In this document: piece after piece, positions 34,040 through 45,051 of the stretch | How positions within the stretch are numbered: position 1 is the stretch's first letter | How the letters are laid out: each line of letters begins with the position of its first letter | Source of the DNA: CAVQFB01 sp963711675 | GTDB lineage: Bacteria > Acidobacteriota > Terriglobia > Terriglobales > Acidobacteriaceae | Length of the DNA: 64,000 bases | Assembly: GCA_963711675.1 (NCBI GenBank) | Contig: CAVQFB010000015.1 | Coordinates: 83,354 to 147,353 of the forward strand | Reading direction: 5' to 3' | Made by a program: the position numbers and the translations under genes | The notes under the pieces: model-generated | What the model saw: the letters and a program-made list of their open reading frames with translations, nothing else | Told to the model about the DNA's origin: nothing | The model's database searches: none

Positions 34040-34885
34040 TCATGCCCAAGATGTGTCTTCGTCTCCATGCAATTCGCGCAGTTCCGCGGGAGGCTTCATA
34101 GGCACCCCAACCGTGTTCAGCAGTGCTTCCAGCGTTTCAACACGAACAACCTGCTGATCAAAGACGATTCCAAAGTTGCGACCAACGGACTGCGCTACCA
34201 CCCCGATTGACAGCTGGTGGCCGCATTCTTTCGCCATTGAAGTGACCGGCTTCGACGTAATTCCGCAAGGCACAATCAAATCGAAATACTCGAGATCCGT
34301 ATTCACGTTAAGTGCAAACCCGTGCGAGGTCACGCCGCGAGAAATATGCACTCCGATCGCGCCAACCTTGGCTGGGACGTCCGAAGAAACTGGCTTGGTC
34401 CAGACACCCGTCAATCCCGGCACGCGCTGCGCAGAGATGCCGGAATCGGCGCAAGTCAGAATCAACGCTTCCTCCAAACGCCGCACGTACTCGATGACGC
34501 CGAGCGTTTTCTCCTTGCCATCTCTCTGGTAAGTCATCCCCCGCAGGTCAAAAATCGGATAACCAATCAACTGCCCCGGCCCGTGGAAGGTAACGTCGCC
34601 TCCGCGGTCGCATTCGAACAACTCCACCCCGCGGGCTTTGAGCTGTTCTGCCGATGCCAGGACATTCGCAACCTTGGCATTTCTGCCCAGCGTAATCACC
34701 GGAGCATGTTCCAGCAGAAGCAGAACATCGCCGATCCGGCCATCCTTGCGCATCTCCACCAGCGACTTCTGCAACCGCAGTCCGGTGGCGTAGTCAAGGG
34801 TTCCGAGTTGAATGATGGAGATCAAATTTGTTTCTTCGGGACGCGCTGACTTTCGAATTATTTCACCGGACGTACCGATCCACAA
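34040..34885 (-). CDS. lipB: octanoyltransferase LipB
   Basis: Transfers octanoyl from acyl-carrier protein to the lipoyl domains of E2 and GcvH. Conserved blocks are present: DRGGDVTFHGPGQLIGYPI, the catalytic Lys in KVGAIGVHISRGVTSHGFALNV, and the acyl-accepting Cys in DLIVPCGI. TTG 34885 gives 281 residues; the family's homology starts near IIQLGTLDYATGL, so an internal start around 34825 (also TTG) is equally possible. Placement beside the E1/E2 genes, which need lipoylation, is consistent. Confidence 0.9.
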   Translation of the reverse strand: MWIGTSGEIIRKSARPEETNLISIIQLGTLDYATGLRLQKSLVEMRKDGRIGDVLLLLEHAPVITLGRNAKVANVLASAEQLKARGVELFECDRGGDVTFHGPGQLIGYPIFDLRGMTYQRDGKEKTLGVIEYVRRLEEALILTCADSGISAQRVPGLTGVWTKPVSSDVPAKVGAIGVHISRGVTSHGFALNVNTDLEYFDLIVPCGITSKPVTSMAKECGHQLSIGVVAQSVGRNFGIVFDQQVVRVETLEALLNTVGVPMKPPAELRELHGDEDTSWA

Positions 34886-34959
34886 TTTGAGGTCAGAAGT
34901 TTCGAACGAGGGCCTGCACTCTCAAGTAACGCTGCTCCGTCCGACCTTCCACTTCGACT

Positions 34960-36057
34960 CTAGGCCAGCAGACGCGCGGCATCCTTGGCAAAGTAAGTCA
35001 GAATCACGCTGGCGCCGGCGCGGCGTATGCACACCAGCGACTCCATCATCACTCGGTCGCGATCGATCCAGCTGTTGCGGGCGGCAGCTTCGATCATCGC
35101 GAATTCACCCGACACCTGGTATGCGGCCAGCGGCACATCGAATCTCTCGCGCGCCGCGGCAATCACGTCAAGATAAGGCATGGCCGGCTTGACCATGATC
35201 ATGTCGGCGCCTTCTTCCAGATCGAGTTCGATCTCGCGCATGGCCTCCCGCATATTTGCCGGGTCCATCTGGTAGGAGCGGCGATCTCCAAACTGAGGCG
35301 CAGAATCCGCGGCTTCGCGAAACGGCCCATAAAACCCCGACGCAAACTTGGCCGCATAAGACAAGATCGGTGTATTCACCAGACCCGCCTCATCCAACGC
35401 TTTTCGGATCGCCGCCACCCTGCCGTCCATCATGTCAGAAGGCGCAATGATGTCGATCCCGGCCTGCGCCAGCGAGACCGAGGTGCGTGCCAGCAGTTCA
35501 AGGCTCTCGTCGTTGACGATCTCAAATTCCGGAACAAAGCTGGCAGCCATCGACGCGGCTCTATCGATAGCAGCGTCCCGTTCCTTTGGTCCCGCCACCG
35601 CGACCGCAGTCATGGCCTTTCGGGCTGCGTCTCGGACCGCTTCCGGCGTCTTTGCCCGGACGATCCCGCAGTGCCCGTGTGACATGTACTCGCACAGGCA
35701 GACATCCCCCATGAGGATCAGATCTTTGACTTCGCGCTTGATCGCTCGTGCAGCCTGCTGGACAATTCCGTCCTCAGCCCAGGCCCCGGTGGCAACTTCA
35801 TCTTTCTTCTCGGGCAATCCGAAAAGGATGACCGACGGAACGCCAAGGCTGTGAACTTCGCGCGCTTCTTTTACGGCCTCGTCGACCGACAGGTTGTACA
35901 CCCCCGGCATCGACTTCACTTCCTTGCGCACCCCGCTGCCCGGACACACGAACATGGGAGATACAAAGGATTCCGGCGTCAGGCGAGTCTCCCGCACCAG
36001 CGAGCGGATCGGTTCATTGCTCCGTAAACGTCGTAAGCGCGTGATCGGGAACGACAT
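34960..36057 (-). CDS. hemB: delta-aminolevulinic acid dehydratase (porphobilinogen synthase)
   Basis: Condenses two 5-aminolevulinates to porphobilinogen in heme synthesis. Schiff-base lysines are K237 (SYAAKFASGFYGPF) and K290 (MVKPAMPYLD). The metal-site Cys cluster DVCLCEYMSHGHCG is at 118-131. IAPSDMMDGRV is present. At 365 residues the protein is ~35-40 longer than usual: between GHCG and NDESLELLA, where most HemB have a short loop, there is an extra Ala/Arg-rich helical stretch (~134-180). This insert sits next to the active-site lid. Confidence 0.95.
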   Translation of the reverse strand: MSFPITRLRRLRSNEPIRSLVRETRLTPESFVSPMFVCPGSGVRKEVKSMPGVYNLSVDEAVKEAREVHSLGVPSVILFGLPEKKDEVATGAWAEDGIVQQAARAIKREVKDLILMGDVCLCEYMSHGHCGIVRAKTPEAVRDAARKAMTAVAVAGPKERDAAIDRAASMAASFVPEFEIVNDESLELLARTSVSLAQAGIDIIAPSDMMDGRVAAIRKALDEAGLVNTPILSYAAKFASGFYGPFREAADSAPQFGDRRSYQMDPANMREAMREIELDLEEGADMIMVKPAMPYLDVIAAARERFDVPLAAYQVSGEFAMIEAAARNSWIDRDRVMMESLVCIRRAGASVILTYFAKDAARLLA

Positions 36058-36234
36058 AAGGCGATTTTAGCAGACGTATCGTGGGGAAACCGCGGGAAAT
36101 GGATTGTCCGCCTGCCCCTCCTTCGAAGGAAGGGCTCAGTTGCAAACCAGGTACACGAATTGATATCGGACACGCCGCAAAACTAATAGACACTTCAACA
36201 TAGCCCGACTCCAAAGGGGCATAGTACTTCGGTA

Positions 36235-38058
36235 ATGTCTTTGTCTCTCTTCACTCCCAGGGTTGAGGGCAAGGCCTCTAAAATCTTGCTAAGGCAAGCT
36301 ATGTCGATTCGCCGCAACTGGTGGCTGTTCTGCACAGCCGGGCTGATACTGGCCTACGGCGCCATCTCACTGGTGTCGCACCCCAGCTACGCCCTGACCA
36401 CGTTCGGGGACCTGGTTGCCCTTCTACTGTTGGCCGTAGGCACGCTTGTCATGCTCGGCAATGTCGTTGGGACCAATGGAGACCTGCGCGCTTTCTGGGC
36501 CTTGCTGGCCACAAGTTTCGTTCTTTGGACGATGAACCAGGTAGGGTGGACCTGGGTGGAGGTCATCAAACAGCATCCGTTGCCCGATCCGTTCTTCGGC
36601 GATACGGTTCTGTTCATCCACACGGTGCCTATGATGGCTGCGGTCGCCTTGCGCCCCCACAGGTCGCCGGCGGACAAGCGGCGGTTCTTCAGCACATTGA
36701 ACTTCCTGATGCTGCTGTTCTGGTGGGTCTTCCTTTACATGTTCCTGGTTTTCCCGGACGAATACGTTTCTCTCAACGTGCCTGTCTACAGCGGCAATTA
36801 CGACCGGCTGTACCTGTTGCAAAACCTGCTTCTGATCGGGATTCTGGGCTTGTCCGTTTACCGCACCACGGGGCCGTGGCGCACTTTATATCGAAACTTC
36901 TTGATCGCAGCTGCGCTGTACTCACTCTCGTCGGGGCTCATGAATCTGGCGATCTCGCGAAACAGCTATTACACCGGGAGCCTCTACGACATCACCTTCG
37001 TTGCGTCAGTTTGTTGGTTCATCCATATGGGACTGCAGGCGCGTACGCAATCTCTGGAATGCCAGCCATCGTCGGGAAGTGAGAGCCGGTGGGTGGCTTT
37101 CGCACCCCGCCTTGCTATGATGGCGATCCTTTCCTTGCCGGTCATGGCTTTCTGGGTATTGTTTCTCGATACCTCTGCGCCCCGCCTGCGCCAGTTTCGC
37201 TTGATGGTGGCGCTGGCCTCCATGCTGGTTCTCGGCTGTTTCGTCTTCCTCAAGCAGTATCGCCTGGATAAAGAACTCATGCGGTTGCTCAGCCAATCGC
37301 AGAAGAGTTACGAAAACCTGGAACGCCTGCAGAACGAGCTCATTCAGAAAGAGAAGCTTGCCTCCCTCGGTCAACTTGTGGCCGGAGCAGCGCACGAAAT
37401 CAACAATCCGCTCGCTGCCATCCTCGGCTACTCCGAACTGCTTTCAACCCACGAAGCTCTGACCGCCGATCAGCGCTCGATGACCCAGAAGCTGTTTCAA
37501 CAGGCGCGCCGCACCCGCGACTTGGTTGCCGACCTGCTGAGTTTCGCTCAGCAGGCTCCTGCGGAAAAGAATTCCGTGGACATCAGTTCACTCTTGCAGC
37601 GCGTTTTGAAAATGGAAGGTGTGCAGGCAGAAACCAAAGGCGTGAAGATCGAAATGAATGTCGAGCCCGGCGTTCCGCGCATCTGGGCAAATGCCAACCA
37701 GCTTCTTCAAGCCGTCCTGCAGATTATCGATAACGCAATCGATGCCCTCGAAGAAGTCGGCGGCGGCCGCCTCAGCATTTCCCTGAAGAAAGAAGGCAAC
37801 GACGTGGTGCTGCAGTTCTCTGACACCGGACCTGGCATCCGCGATCCGCAACGCGTGTTTGACCCCTTCTATACGACCAAGCCCATCGGCAAAGGCACGG
37901 GACTCGGGCTGAGCGCCGCCTATGGTGTGGTTCAGGACCACCACGGCCAAATTTACTGCTACAACAAGGCGGAAGGCGGTGCCGTGTTTGTCCTGCGCCT
38001 CCCCGCAACCATGCCCGAACCTGCCGCCGAGATCGCCAAAGCCCAGGCGACCACCTGA
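36235..38058 (+). CDS. orphan membrane sensor histidine kinase
   Basis: 607 residues. The N-terminal ~340 residues hold about eight hydrophobic segments (GLILAYGAISLVS, LVALLLLAVGTLVMLG, LMLLFWWVFLYMFLVF and so on), an integral-membrane sensor with no periplasmic loop of size. Then a coiled coil (SQSQKSYENLERLQNELIQKEKL), H-box LVAGAAHEINNPLAAILGYSELL, N-box LLQAVLQIIDNAIDAL, G1 FSDTGPGIRD, F-box FDPFYTT and G2 GKGTGLGLS. The kinase core is complete and of the HisKA/AtoS type. No response regulator is adjacent. A start at ATG 36301 is possible. Confidence 0.9.
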   Translation: MSLSLFTPRVEGKASKILLRQAMSIRRNWWLFCTAGLILAYGAISLVSHPSYALTTFGDLVALLLLAVGTLVMLGNVVGTNGDLRAFWALLATSFVLWTMNQVGWTWVEVIKQHPLPDPFFGDTVLFIHTVPMMAAVALRPHRSPADKRRFFSTLNFLMLLFWWVFLYMFLVFPDEYVSLNVPVYSGNYDRLYLLQNLLLIGILGLSVYRTTGPWRTLYRNFLIAAALYSLSSGLMNLAISRNSYYTGSLYDITFVASVCWFIHMGLQARTQSLECQPSSGSESRWVAFAPRLAMMAILSLPVMAFWVLFLDTSAPRLRQFRLMVALASMLVLGCFVFLKQYRLDKELMRLLSQSQKSYENLERLQNELIQKEKLASLGQLVAGAAHEINNPLAAILGYSELLSTHEALTADQRSMTQKLFQQARRTRDLVADLLSFAQQAPAEKNSVDISSLLQRVLKMEGVQAETKGVKIEMNVEPGVPRIWANANQLLQAVLQIIDNAIDALEEVGGGRLSISLKKEGNDVVLQFSDTGPGIRDPQRVFDPFYTTKPIGKGTGLGLSAAYGVVQDHHGQIYCYNKAEGGAVFVLRLPATMPEPAAEIAKAQATT

Positions 38059-38150
38059 TACTTCCCGTCTCGTAGGATTCGCTCCACGGGCTGAGGCGCT
38101 GCTTCTTCGAGCTTGGCGGTAAGGGCGCCGGAGCGGTGTACCATTATTCG

Positions 38151-40637
38151 ATGTCGTCTCTGCCCCTGACGCATACCAGCGCACGCATTCTGGAGTTCGA
38201 CGCGCTCCGGGAGTGCCTTCGCGGCTATGCGCCATCGCCGCTGGGTCAAGCCGTGATTGAGAATCTTGTCCCCTCATCCGACGGCGCCTGGATTCAGAAT
38301 CAGCAATCACTCACCAGCGAGATTCGTGAGTTCCGCCGCGTGCATGGGAGTTTTGAATTTTCTGGGCTGATCCAGATCGAGAGGCTGGTCGAGAAGTCCC
38401 GCATCATGGGCTCGGTCCTTGAGACAACCGAGATTCGCGACGTGCTGATGGTTGTCGACCGCGCGGCGGAGTGGCGCGAGATTTCTCTGAACCCGCCGGT
38501 TGCGATGAAGGTCGAATGGACAGCAGTATCCGCGCTCTCAGCTGGCATCACCGACTTCACTGAATTTCTGCGCCACTTCTGCAACAAGATTCTGCCTGAC
38601 GGCACGTTAGACGATCGCGCCTCGCCCGAGCTTGCCCGCGTCCGCCGCGAAATCGACAAACAAAGACGTGCCATCCAGGATTCTTTGCGCAGCTATCTGA
38701 AGCGGCTTTCCGAAGGTGGAGCCGTCCAGGACGAGCTGATCACCATCCGTGGCGAGCGCTTCGTCATCCCGGTCAAGATCGAACAGAAGCGCCGCGTGCA
38801 GGGCGTGGTCCACGGTGCGAGTTCCAGCGGCCAGACCGTATTCGTCGAGCCGCTTGAGACTATCGAGCAGAACAACGAACTGGTCCGCCTCTTCGAAGAG
38901 GAACAGTCCGAGATCCATCGTATCCTGCTCGAGATGACGCGGCGCGTGGGCGAGAACTCCGAGGCCATCCTCGCTGCATCGGAGACGCTAGGGGAACTCG
39001 AGCTCCAGTTCGCGAAGGCAAGGTTTGCCGAGGATTACAACTGCGTTGCGGTTACGATCGGCGGCCCTGGCGTATCGCAGCAGACTGCCACGGAGAGCAA
39101 CTCGACGCAGGGGTCGCCGGGCAGTCGCTTGATTCTTCAAAAAGCTCGGCACCCTCTGCTCGAACGTAACCTTAAAGCCAAAGGCGGCCGGGTGGTTCCC
39201 ATCAGCCTCGAGCTCGAAGGCGATCGCCGGCAGCTCGTGATCACAGGCCCAAACACCGGAGGAAAAACCGTCGCCCTCAAAACCATCGGCTTGCTCGCAT
39301 TGATGGCTCAGGCCGGAATTCCGGTCCCCGCGGATCGCGCCGATCTGCCCATCTTTGACTCGGTGCTCGCCGACATCGGCGACTACCAATCCATCGAGCA
39401 GAATCTCTCCACCTTCTCAGCCCACGTCACCAATATCGATTTCATTTCGCGCACCGCCACTCCGAATTCTCTCGTCCTGCTCGACGAGCTAGGCTCCGCC
39501 ACCGATCCGGAAGAGGGCGCCGCCCTCGCCGTCGCTATCGCCGACCATTTCCGCCGAACCGGCTGCATCTCTGTCATCTCAACCCATCACACTTCGCTGA
39601 AGGTCTACGCCGCGAATGCGACAGGCGTCGTTAATGCCGCAGTCGGATTCAATGAGACCACTCTGCAGCCAACTTATGAGCTGCGAATCGGCGTTCCGGG
39701 CGCATCCGCCGGCATCAACATCGCGCAGCGTCTTGGCTTGAACTCAGCCATTGTCGAGTCGGCGCGATCCCGCCTGGGGACACAGGTGCAGGATGTCGCC
39801 CGTTTTCTTGACCGCCTGCACGAAGAATTGCGTGTAGCGGAAGCCGAGCGGCTTCGCCTGAAAACTCGCGAAGAAGAATTGGAGCGCGAGAAGTCTCGCC
39901 TCGCGTCGGAAGGCCGCAAAGACCAGCAAGCCAAAATCAAAGAGATGGAGAAGAAACTGGAAAGTGTGCTGCGCGACTTCGAATATCATGCCCGCGAAGC
40001 GGTCAACGCAATCCAGGACCGCGCCGCCGCCCAGAAACTCTCCAAAGACGCCGAACGGCGCATCGCTAAGCTGCGCCGCGAGTTTCGCGAGCAGTTCGAT
40101 TCCACTATCGTGGCCCACACCACCGGCGCCGACCACGGCGATCCCAACGCGCAGCCGCAAGTCGTAAAGCAGGTCTCGGAAGGCGACACCGTAAAGCTCA
40201 AGTCCGTCGGCCGGCCTGCGAAGATCACGCGCAAGATCGACGACAACCATTTCGAAGTCGGAGTCGGCTCCATGAAGATGAAGATCGCGCGCGACGACAT
40301 CGCCGAAGTCATCGTGCGGGCATCAGATTCACCGGTGAAAGCCGCACGTGCTCGAGGCATCTCCGTCTCGCTCGAAAGCGACGACTCAAATGCGCCTTCT
40401 GAAATCAACGTAATCGGCCACACCGTAGACGACGCTACGCGCGAAGTCGAGAAGTTCGTGGACCGCGCCTTTCTGGCTGGCCTGCCGCGAGTGCGTGTCG
40501 TCCACGGCAGCGGCATGGGCATTCTCCGCAAGGCTTTACGTCAATATCTGCAGAGCCATCCGCACGTCGCTACCATCGCCGAACCTCCGCAGAATGAGGG
40601 CGGCGCGGGCGCAACGGTGGTGGAACTTAGGGTGTAG
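38151..40637 (+). CDS. mutS2: endonuclease MutS2
   Basis: About 828 residues. It has MutS-type core and ATPase but no mismatch-binding N-terminal domain, as in MutS2. Walker A ITGPNTGGKTVALKT, Walker B LVLLDELGSATDPEEG, a long coiled coil (AEAERLRLKTREEELERE onward), a KOW-like segment (VSEGDTVKLKSVGRPAKI) and a C-terminal Smr nuclease domain with HTVDDATREVEKFVDRA and VVHGSGMGILRKALRQYL. It acts on recombination intermediates and, in some bacteria, on stalled ribosomes. GTG 38136 with GGAG upstream would add five residues. A Ser/Thr/Gln-rich insert lies before the ATPase (ATESNSTQGSPGS). Confidence 0.93.
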   Translation: MSSLPLTHTSARILEFDALRECLRGYAPSPLGQAVIENLVPSSDGAWIQNQQSLTSEIREFRRVHGSFEFSGLIQIERLVEKSRIMGSVLETTEIRDVLMVVDRAAEWREISLNPPVAMKVEWTAVSALSAGITDFTEFLRHFCNKILPDGTLDDRASPELARVRREIDKQRRAIQDSLRSYLKRLSEGGAVQDELITIRGERFVIPVKIEQKRRVQGVVHGASSSGQTVFVEPLETIEQNNELVRLFEEEQSEIHRILLEMTRRVGENSEAILAASETLGELELQFAKARFAEDYNCVAVTIGGPGVSQQTATESNSTQGSPGSRLILQKARHPLLERNLKAKGGRVVPISLELEGDRRQLVITGPNTGGKTVALKTIGLLALMAQAGIPVPADRADLPIFDSVLADIGDYQSIEQNLSTFSAHVTNIDFISRTATPNSLVLLDELGSATDPEEGAALAVAIADHFRRTGCISVISTHHTSLKVYAANATGVVNAAVGFNETTLQPTYELRIGVPGASAGINIAQRLGLNSAIVESARSRLGTQVQDVARFLDRLHEELRVAEAERLRLKTREEELEREKSRLASEGRKDQQAKIKEMEKKLESVLRDFEYHAREAVNAIQDRAAAQKLSKDAERRIAKLRREFREQFDSTIVAHTTGADHGDPNAQPQVVKQVSEGDTVKLKSVGRPAKITRKIDDNHFEVGVGSMKMKIARDDIAEVIVRASDSPVKAARARGISVSLESDDSNAPSEINVIGHTVDDATREVEKFVDRAFLAGLPRVRVVHGSGMGILRKALRQYLQSHPHVATIAEPPQNEGGAGATVVELRV

Positions 40638-40715
40638 GGACTGAGACCTTTCCAAGGGTAACGAGAGTGGTTGCTAGTCTGACCGCCCGGTTCGGTCGAT
40701 ACAACAATTGAAACT

Positions 40716-40886
40716 ATGACGAGACCCACTAAGCCCGGAACACTGCGAACGCGCAAAGTCGCGTCGGCCCCGAAGAGGCCTGCCCGTAGCCAACAGCCCA
40801 AGAACCTCGTTGAATTTTTCCGGAATTCACCACTCTCCGAGGTAGTTGTAGACCTCAAGAGAAATCGGGATTTAGGCAGAGGGTAG
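40716..40886 (+). CDS. 56-residue antitoxin-like protein, apparently solitary
   Basis: ATG 40716 to TAG 40884-40886. The N-terminal half is basic and disordered (TRKVASAPKRPARSQ). The C-terminal half LVEFFRNSPLSEVVVDLKRNRD matches the toxin-neutralising tail of small antitoxins, which share FFxxSPLxxxxLDLxRxxD. No DNA-binding half and no toxin gene lie in the ~150 bases on either side, so it is an orphan or remnant. Confidence is limited by its size. Confidence 0.45.
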   Translation: MTRPTKPGTLRTRKVASAPKRPARSQQPKNLVEFFRNSPLSEVVVDLKRNRDLGRG

Positions 40887-41034
40887 GAATATTGAGTTCT
40901 GACGGTTTTTCCTCCACTCTCAACCGAATACTGTTGGCAATCCACAGTTTTCCCACAGCGACAGGCGGCTGCTATATTCCTATGAGCGACTCTCTGCCTC
41001 ACAATTCTACCGGACAGGTTTTCTCTAGCCAGCC

Positions 41035-42939
41035 ATGGCCAACCCCGGCGATTTCGCGTACACCGTCAAGCAGCAGGCGGACATCGTCCGCATCGTCGGG
41101 GACTACGTCAAGTTAAGGAAGGCCGGATCCCAAAACTTCTCGGGCCTTTGTCCCTTTCACGGTGAAAAGACGCCTTCTTTTTCGGTGCACGCGACGCGCC
41201 AGTTCTATCACTGCTTCGGATGCGGCGCTTCCGGTGACGTCTTCAGCTTCGTCCAGAAGATCGAGAACATCACTTTTCCCGAGGCCGTAAGACTCGTCGC
41301 GCAAAAGCTCGGCATCGCCCTGCCGAAGACGACCTTCAGTAGTCCTGCGGAGGCCAAAGAAGCCAAGGTCAGGACCGCGCTTCTGGAAATGCATGAACGT
41401 GCCACCGCCTTTTTCCAGGAGTGCCTCAGGCGGCCCGAGGGAGCCCGAGCCCGCGAATACCTTACCGGGCGTGGTCTCGATGACGAAACCATCGCTCGCT
41501 TCAAGATCGGCTATGCCCCGGATTCCGGCTTCCTGCTGCGCGATCGCCTGCGCGGCGATTTCGACGAGGAATTGCTGCGCGAGAGTGGGCTGTTTTCGTG
41601 GAAGGACAGCCGCCAGCCGTCAGCTCTCAGCTCTCAGCCCGAGAGCGGCGACACCGCTCCCAGCTCCGCAGCCCTCGCCATGTACTCCAAGTTCCGCAAT
41701 CGGGTGATGTTTCCAATTGCCAACGAAGCGGGGCGCGTCATCGCCTTCACCGGACGCACCCTCTCCACCGACGAAAAGGCTGGCCCTAAGTATCTCAACT
41801 CCCCCGAGACGCCCATCTACTCTAAGGGCCGCGTACTTTTCAACCTCGACCATGCCAAGGAGGCCCTCCGCAAGCTCGACTACGCCATCCTCGTCGAGGG
41901 CCAGATGGACTGCGTTTCCGTCTTTGCCGCCGGCTTCCAAAACGTCATCGCCAGCTCTGGTACGGCCTTCACTGAACTCCAGACCAAGCTTCTCGGCCGC
42001 TACACGAAGAACGTCGTCGTCAATTTCGACCCCGATACGGCTGGCGCAAAAGCTACCGAGCGCACTCTGGGGCTGCTCGTCGAAGAGGAATTTCAGATCA
42101 AAGTCCTCACACTCGACGCCGGCTTTGATCCCGACCTCTTCATTCGCCGCAAGGGCAAAGACGCCTACGCTGCAGCGCTCAAGAATTCGCAGCGCTACTT
42201 CGATTACCTCATCGAGCGGGCGCGCAGCCAGTTCTCCGGCCGCAGCGCCGAAGGTAAGGTCAAAGCCGTCAACTACCTTCTGCCGCACATCCAGCGCGTA
42301 CCCAGCCGGATCGTCCGCGACGAACTGGCGCACGAGATCGCCCAGAAACTTGGTATCGACTCGAACGTACTGCGGCAGGAACTGAAACACGCCGCCGGAA
42401 GCCGCTCGTCGGCTGCACTGAAGGCCCCGGCTGAGGCCCAAATCACCGACGCCGAGCGCATTCTCATCCGCGCCCTTGCCTCGGGTCGCGAAATGCAGGG
42501 AGGCGAGTACTCCTCCTCGCGCGAGGGCGCCGAAGAGGAATTCGATCCGGCCCGGCAGGCTCAGTATGCCTTGAAGAATGAACTCCTGCACCACGGCCTG
42601 CCCACCGAGTCCCTGATGAGCGCTCTTCTGAAGTTGGAGACCGGTTTTGCCGATTTAATGGAGCTGCCGATTTCAGATTTTGACCGCAAGCTGCTGGCTT
42701 CCATCCTCTTGAAGGAAGAGGAAGAGCTCACTGCCGAGCGGCTGGAGGGGGCGGTGCGGGCGCTGCGACGCATCCAGTTACGCCACAAACTGGACCAGAT
42801 CCAGCGCGAATTGCAGGCCTCAGGCGCGAAGGGAGCGGCCCAGTTGGAATCGCTGCTCCAGGAAAAGGTTCGGCTCAAGCGGGCCCTTATGGACCCGGGG
42901 CTGGGAGAGGACGGAACCACGTCCCGCCTTGGAGGCTGA
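41035..42939 (+). CDS. dnaG: DNA primase
   Basis: 634 residues. The N-terminal zinc ribbon is seen in CPFHGEKTPSFSVH and YHCFGCGASGDVF (C39, H42, C60, C63). The catalytic core follows, with TOPRIM strand YAILVEGQMDCVSVFAAG and VNFDPDTAGAKA (acidic metal-binding residues), then a C-terminal helicase-interaction region. It synthesises replication primers with DnaB, whose gene is ~4.6 kb downstream. An odd Ser/Pro/Gln-rich insert of ~25 residues (191-215) just before MYSKFRNRVMFPI is encoded partly by a 7-base tandem repeat. Confidence 0.95.
   Translation: MANPGDFAYTVKQQADIVRIVGDYVKLRKAGSQNFSGLCPFHGEKTPSFSVHATRQFYHCFGCGASGDVFSFVQKIENITFPEAVRLVAQKLGIALPKTTFSSPAEAKEAKVRTALLEMHERATAFFQECLRRPEGARAREYLTGRGLDDETIARFKIGYAPDSGFLLRDRLRGDFDEELLRESGLFSWKDSRQPSALSSQPESGDTAPSSAALAMYSKFRNRVMFPIANEAGRVIAFTGRTLSTDEKAGPKYLNSPETPIYSKGRVLFNLDHAKEALRKLDYAILVEGQMDCVSVFAAGFQNVIASSGTAFTELQTKLLGRYTKNVVVNFDPDTAGAKATERTLGLLVEEEFQIKVLTLDAGFDPDLFIRRKGKDAYAAALKNSQRYFDYLIERARSQFSGRSAEGKVKAVNYLLPHIQRVPSRIVRDELAHEIAQKLGIDSNVLRQELKHAAGSRSSAALKAPAEAQITDAERILIRALASGREMQGGEYSSSREGAEEEFDPARQAQYALKNELLHHGLPTESLMSALLKLETGFADLMELPISDFDRKLLASILLKEEEELTAERLEGAVRALRRIQLRHKLDQIQRELQASGAKGAAQLESLLQEKVRLKRALMDPGLGEDGTTSRLGG
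41620..41640 (+). repeat. 7-bp tandem repeat inside dnaG
   Basis: TCAGCTC occurs twice in full and a third time as TCAGCCC. It lies in a low-complexity insert absent from typical primases. A change by one unit would shift the frame of an essential gene. Confidence 0.7.
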
Positions 42940-43175
42940 AAACAATCCTGGGAACCTTGAAACAAAATGGCCCCAAAAGCCATCTAAACTATTAACAGGA
43001 GAGGACTACGGGCGGGTTCAACTCCGGCATCCAGCAGACCACCGAAGGGCAGGGTTCTGTCCTTCATGCTATACTTCGAAGGTTTGTGCCGGCGCGCAAC
43101 CCCGCACTTGCAAATTCCCACCGCTGATCGCTTTGGCGTCCTCTCTTTACGGACGAACTGAGTATCGAGGAATCC

Positions 43176-44870
<1,695 letters not shown>

Positions 44871-44897
44871 ACGAAACGGACAATCTGAACTTTTTTA

Positions 44898-44929
44898 GGG
44901 GGCGCGAGCAATCGCGCCCCCTTTCCTTT
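44898..44929 (+). terminator. rho-independent terminator after rpoD
   Basis: GGGGGCGCGA - GCAA - TCGCGCCCCC, a perfect 10-bp stem, followed by TTTCCTTT. Confidence 0.92.
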
Positions 44930-45013
44930 CCGAACGATCCGCTGACTCGTTCGGCACGGATGGTCTTGGGTTCGCCGCGATGCTCCAGGCCGATCTCCTG
45001 CAAGACGCAGGCG

Positions 45014-45045
45014 TTGACCTTATACATAGGTATAAGGTTCATAAT
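45014..45045 (+). promoter_or_regulatory. MerR-type promoter/operator of the merR-family gene
   Basis: TTGACC (45014-45019), 20-base spacer, CATAAT (45040-45045). The spacer carries the perfect palindrome ACCTTATAC-ATAG-GTATAAGGT (45017-45038). Over-long spacers with a central palindrome are the hallmark of MerR-controlled promoters. The -10 ends 6 bases before ATG, so the message is predicted to be leaderless. Confidence 0.8.
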
Positions 45046-45051
45046 ATCGGC

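Noticed and set aside
43010..43100. GGTTC-containing stretch before rpoD considered as a tRNA
   Set aside because: No acceptor stem or anticodon arm can be drawn. No tRNA was found anywhere in the window.
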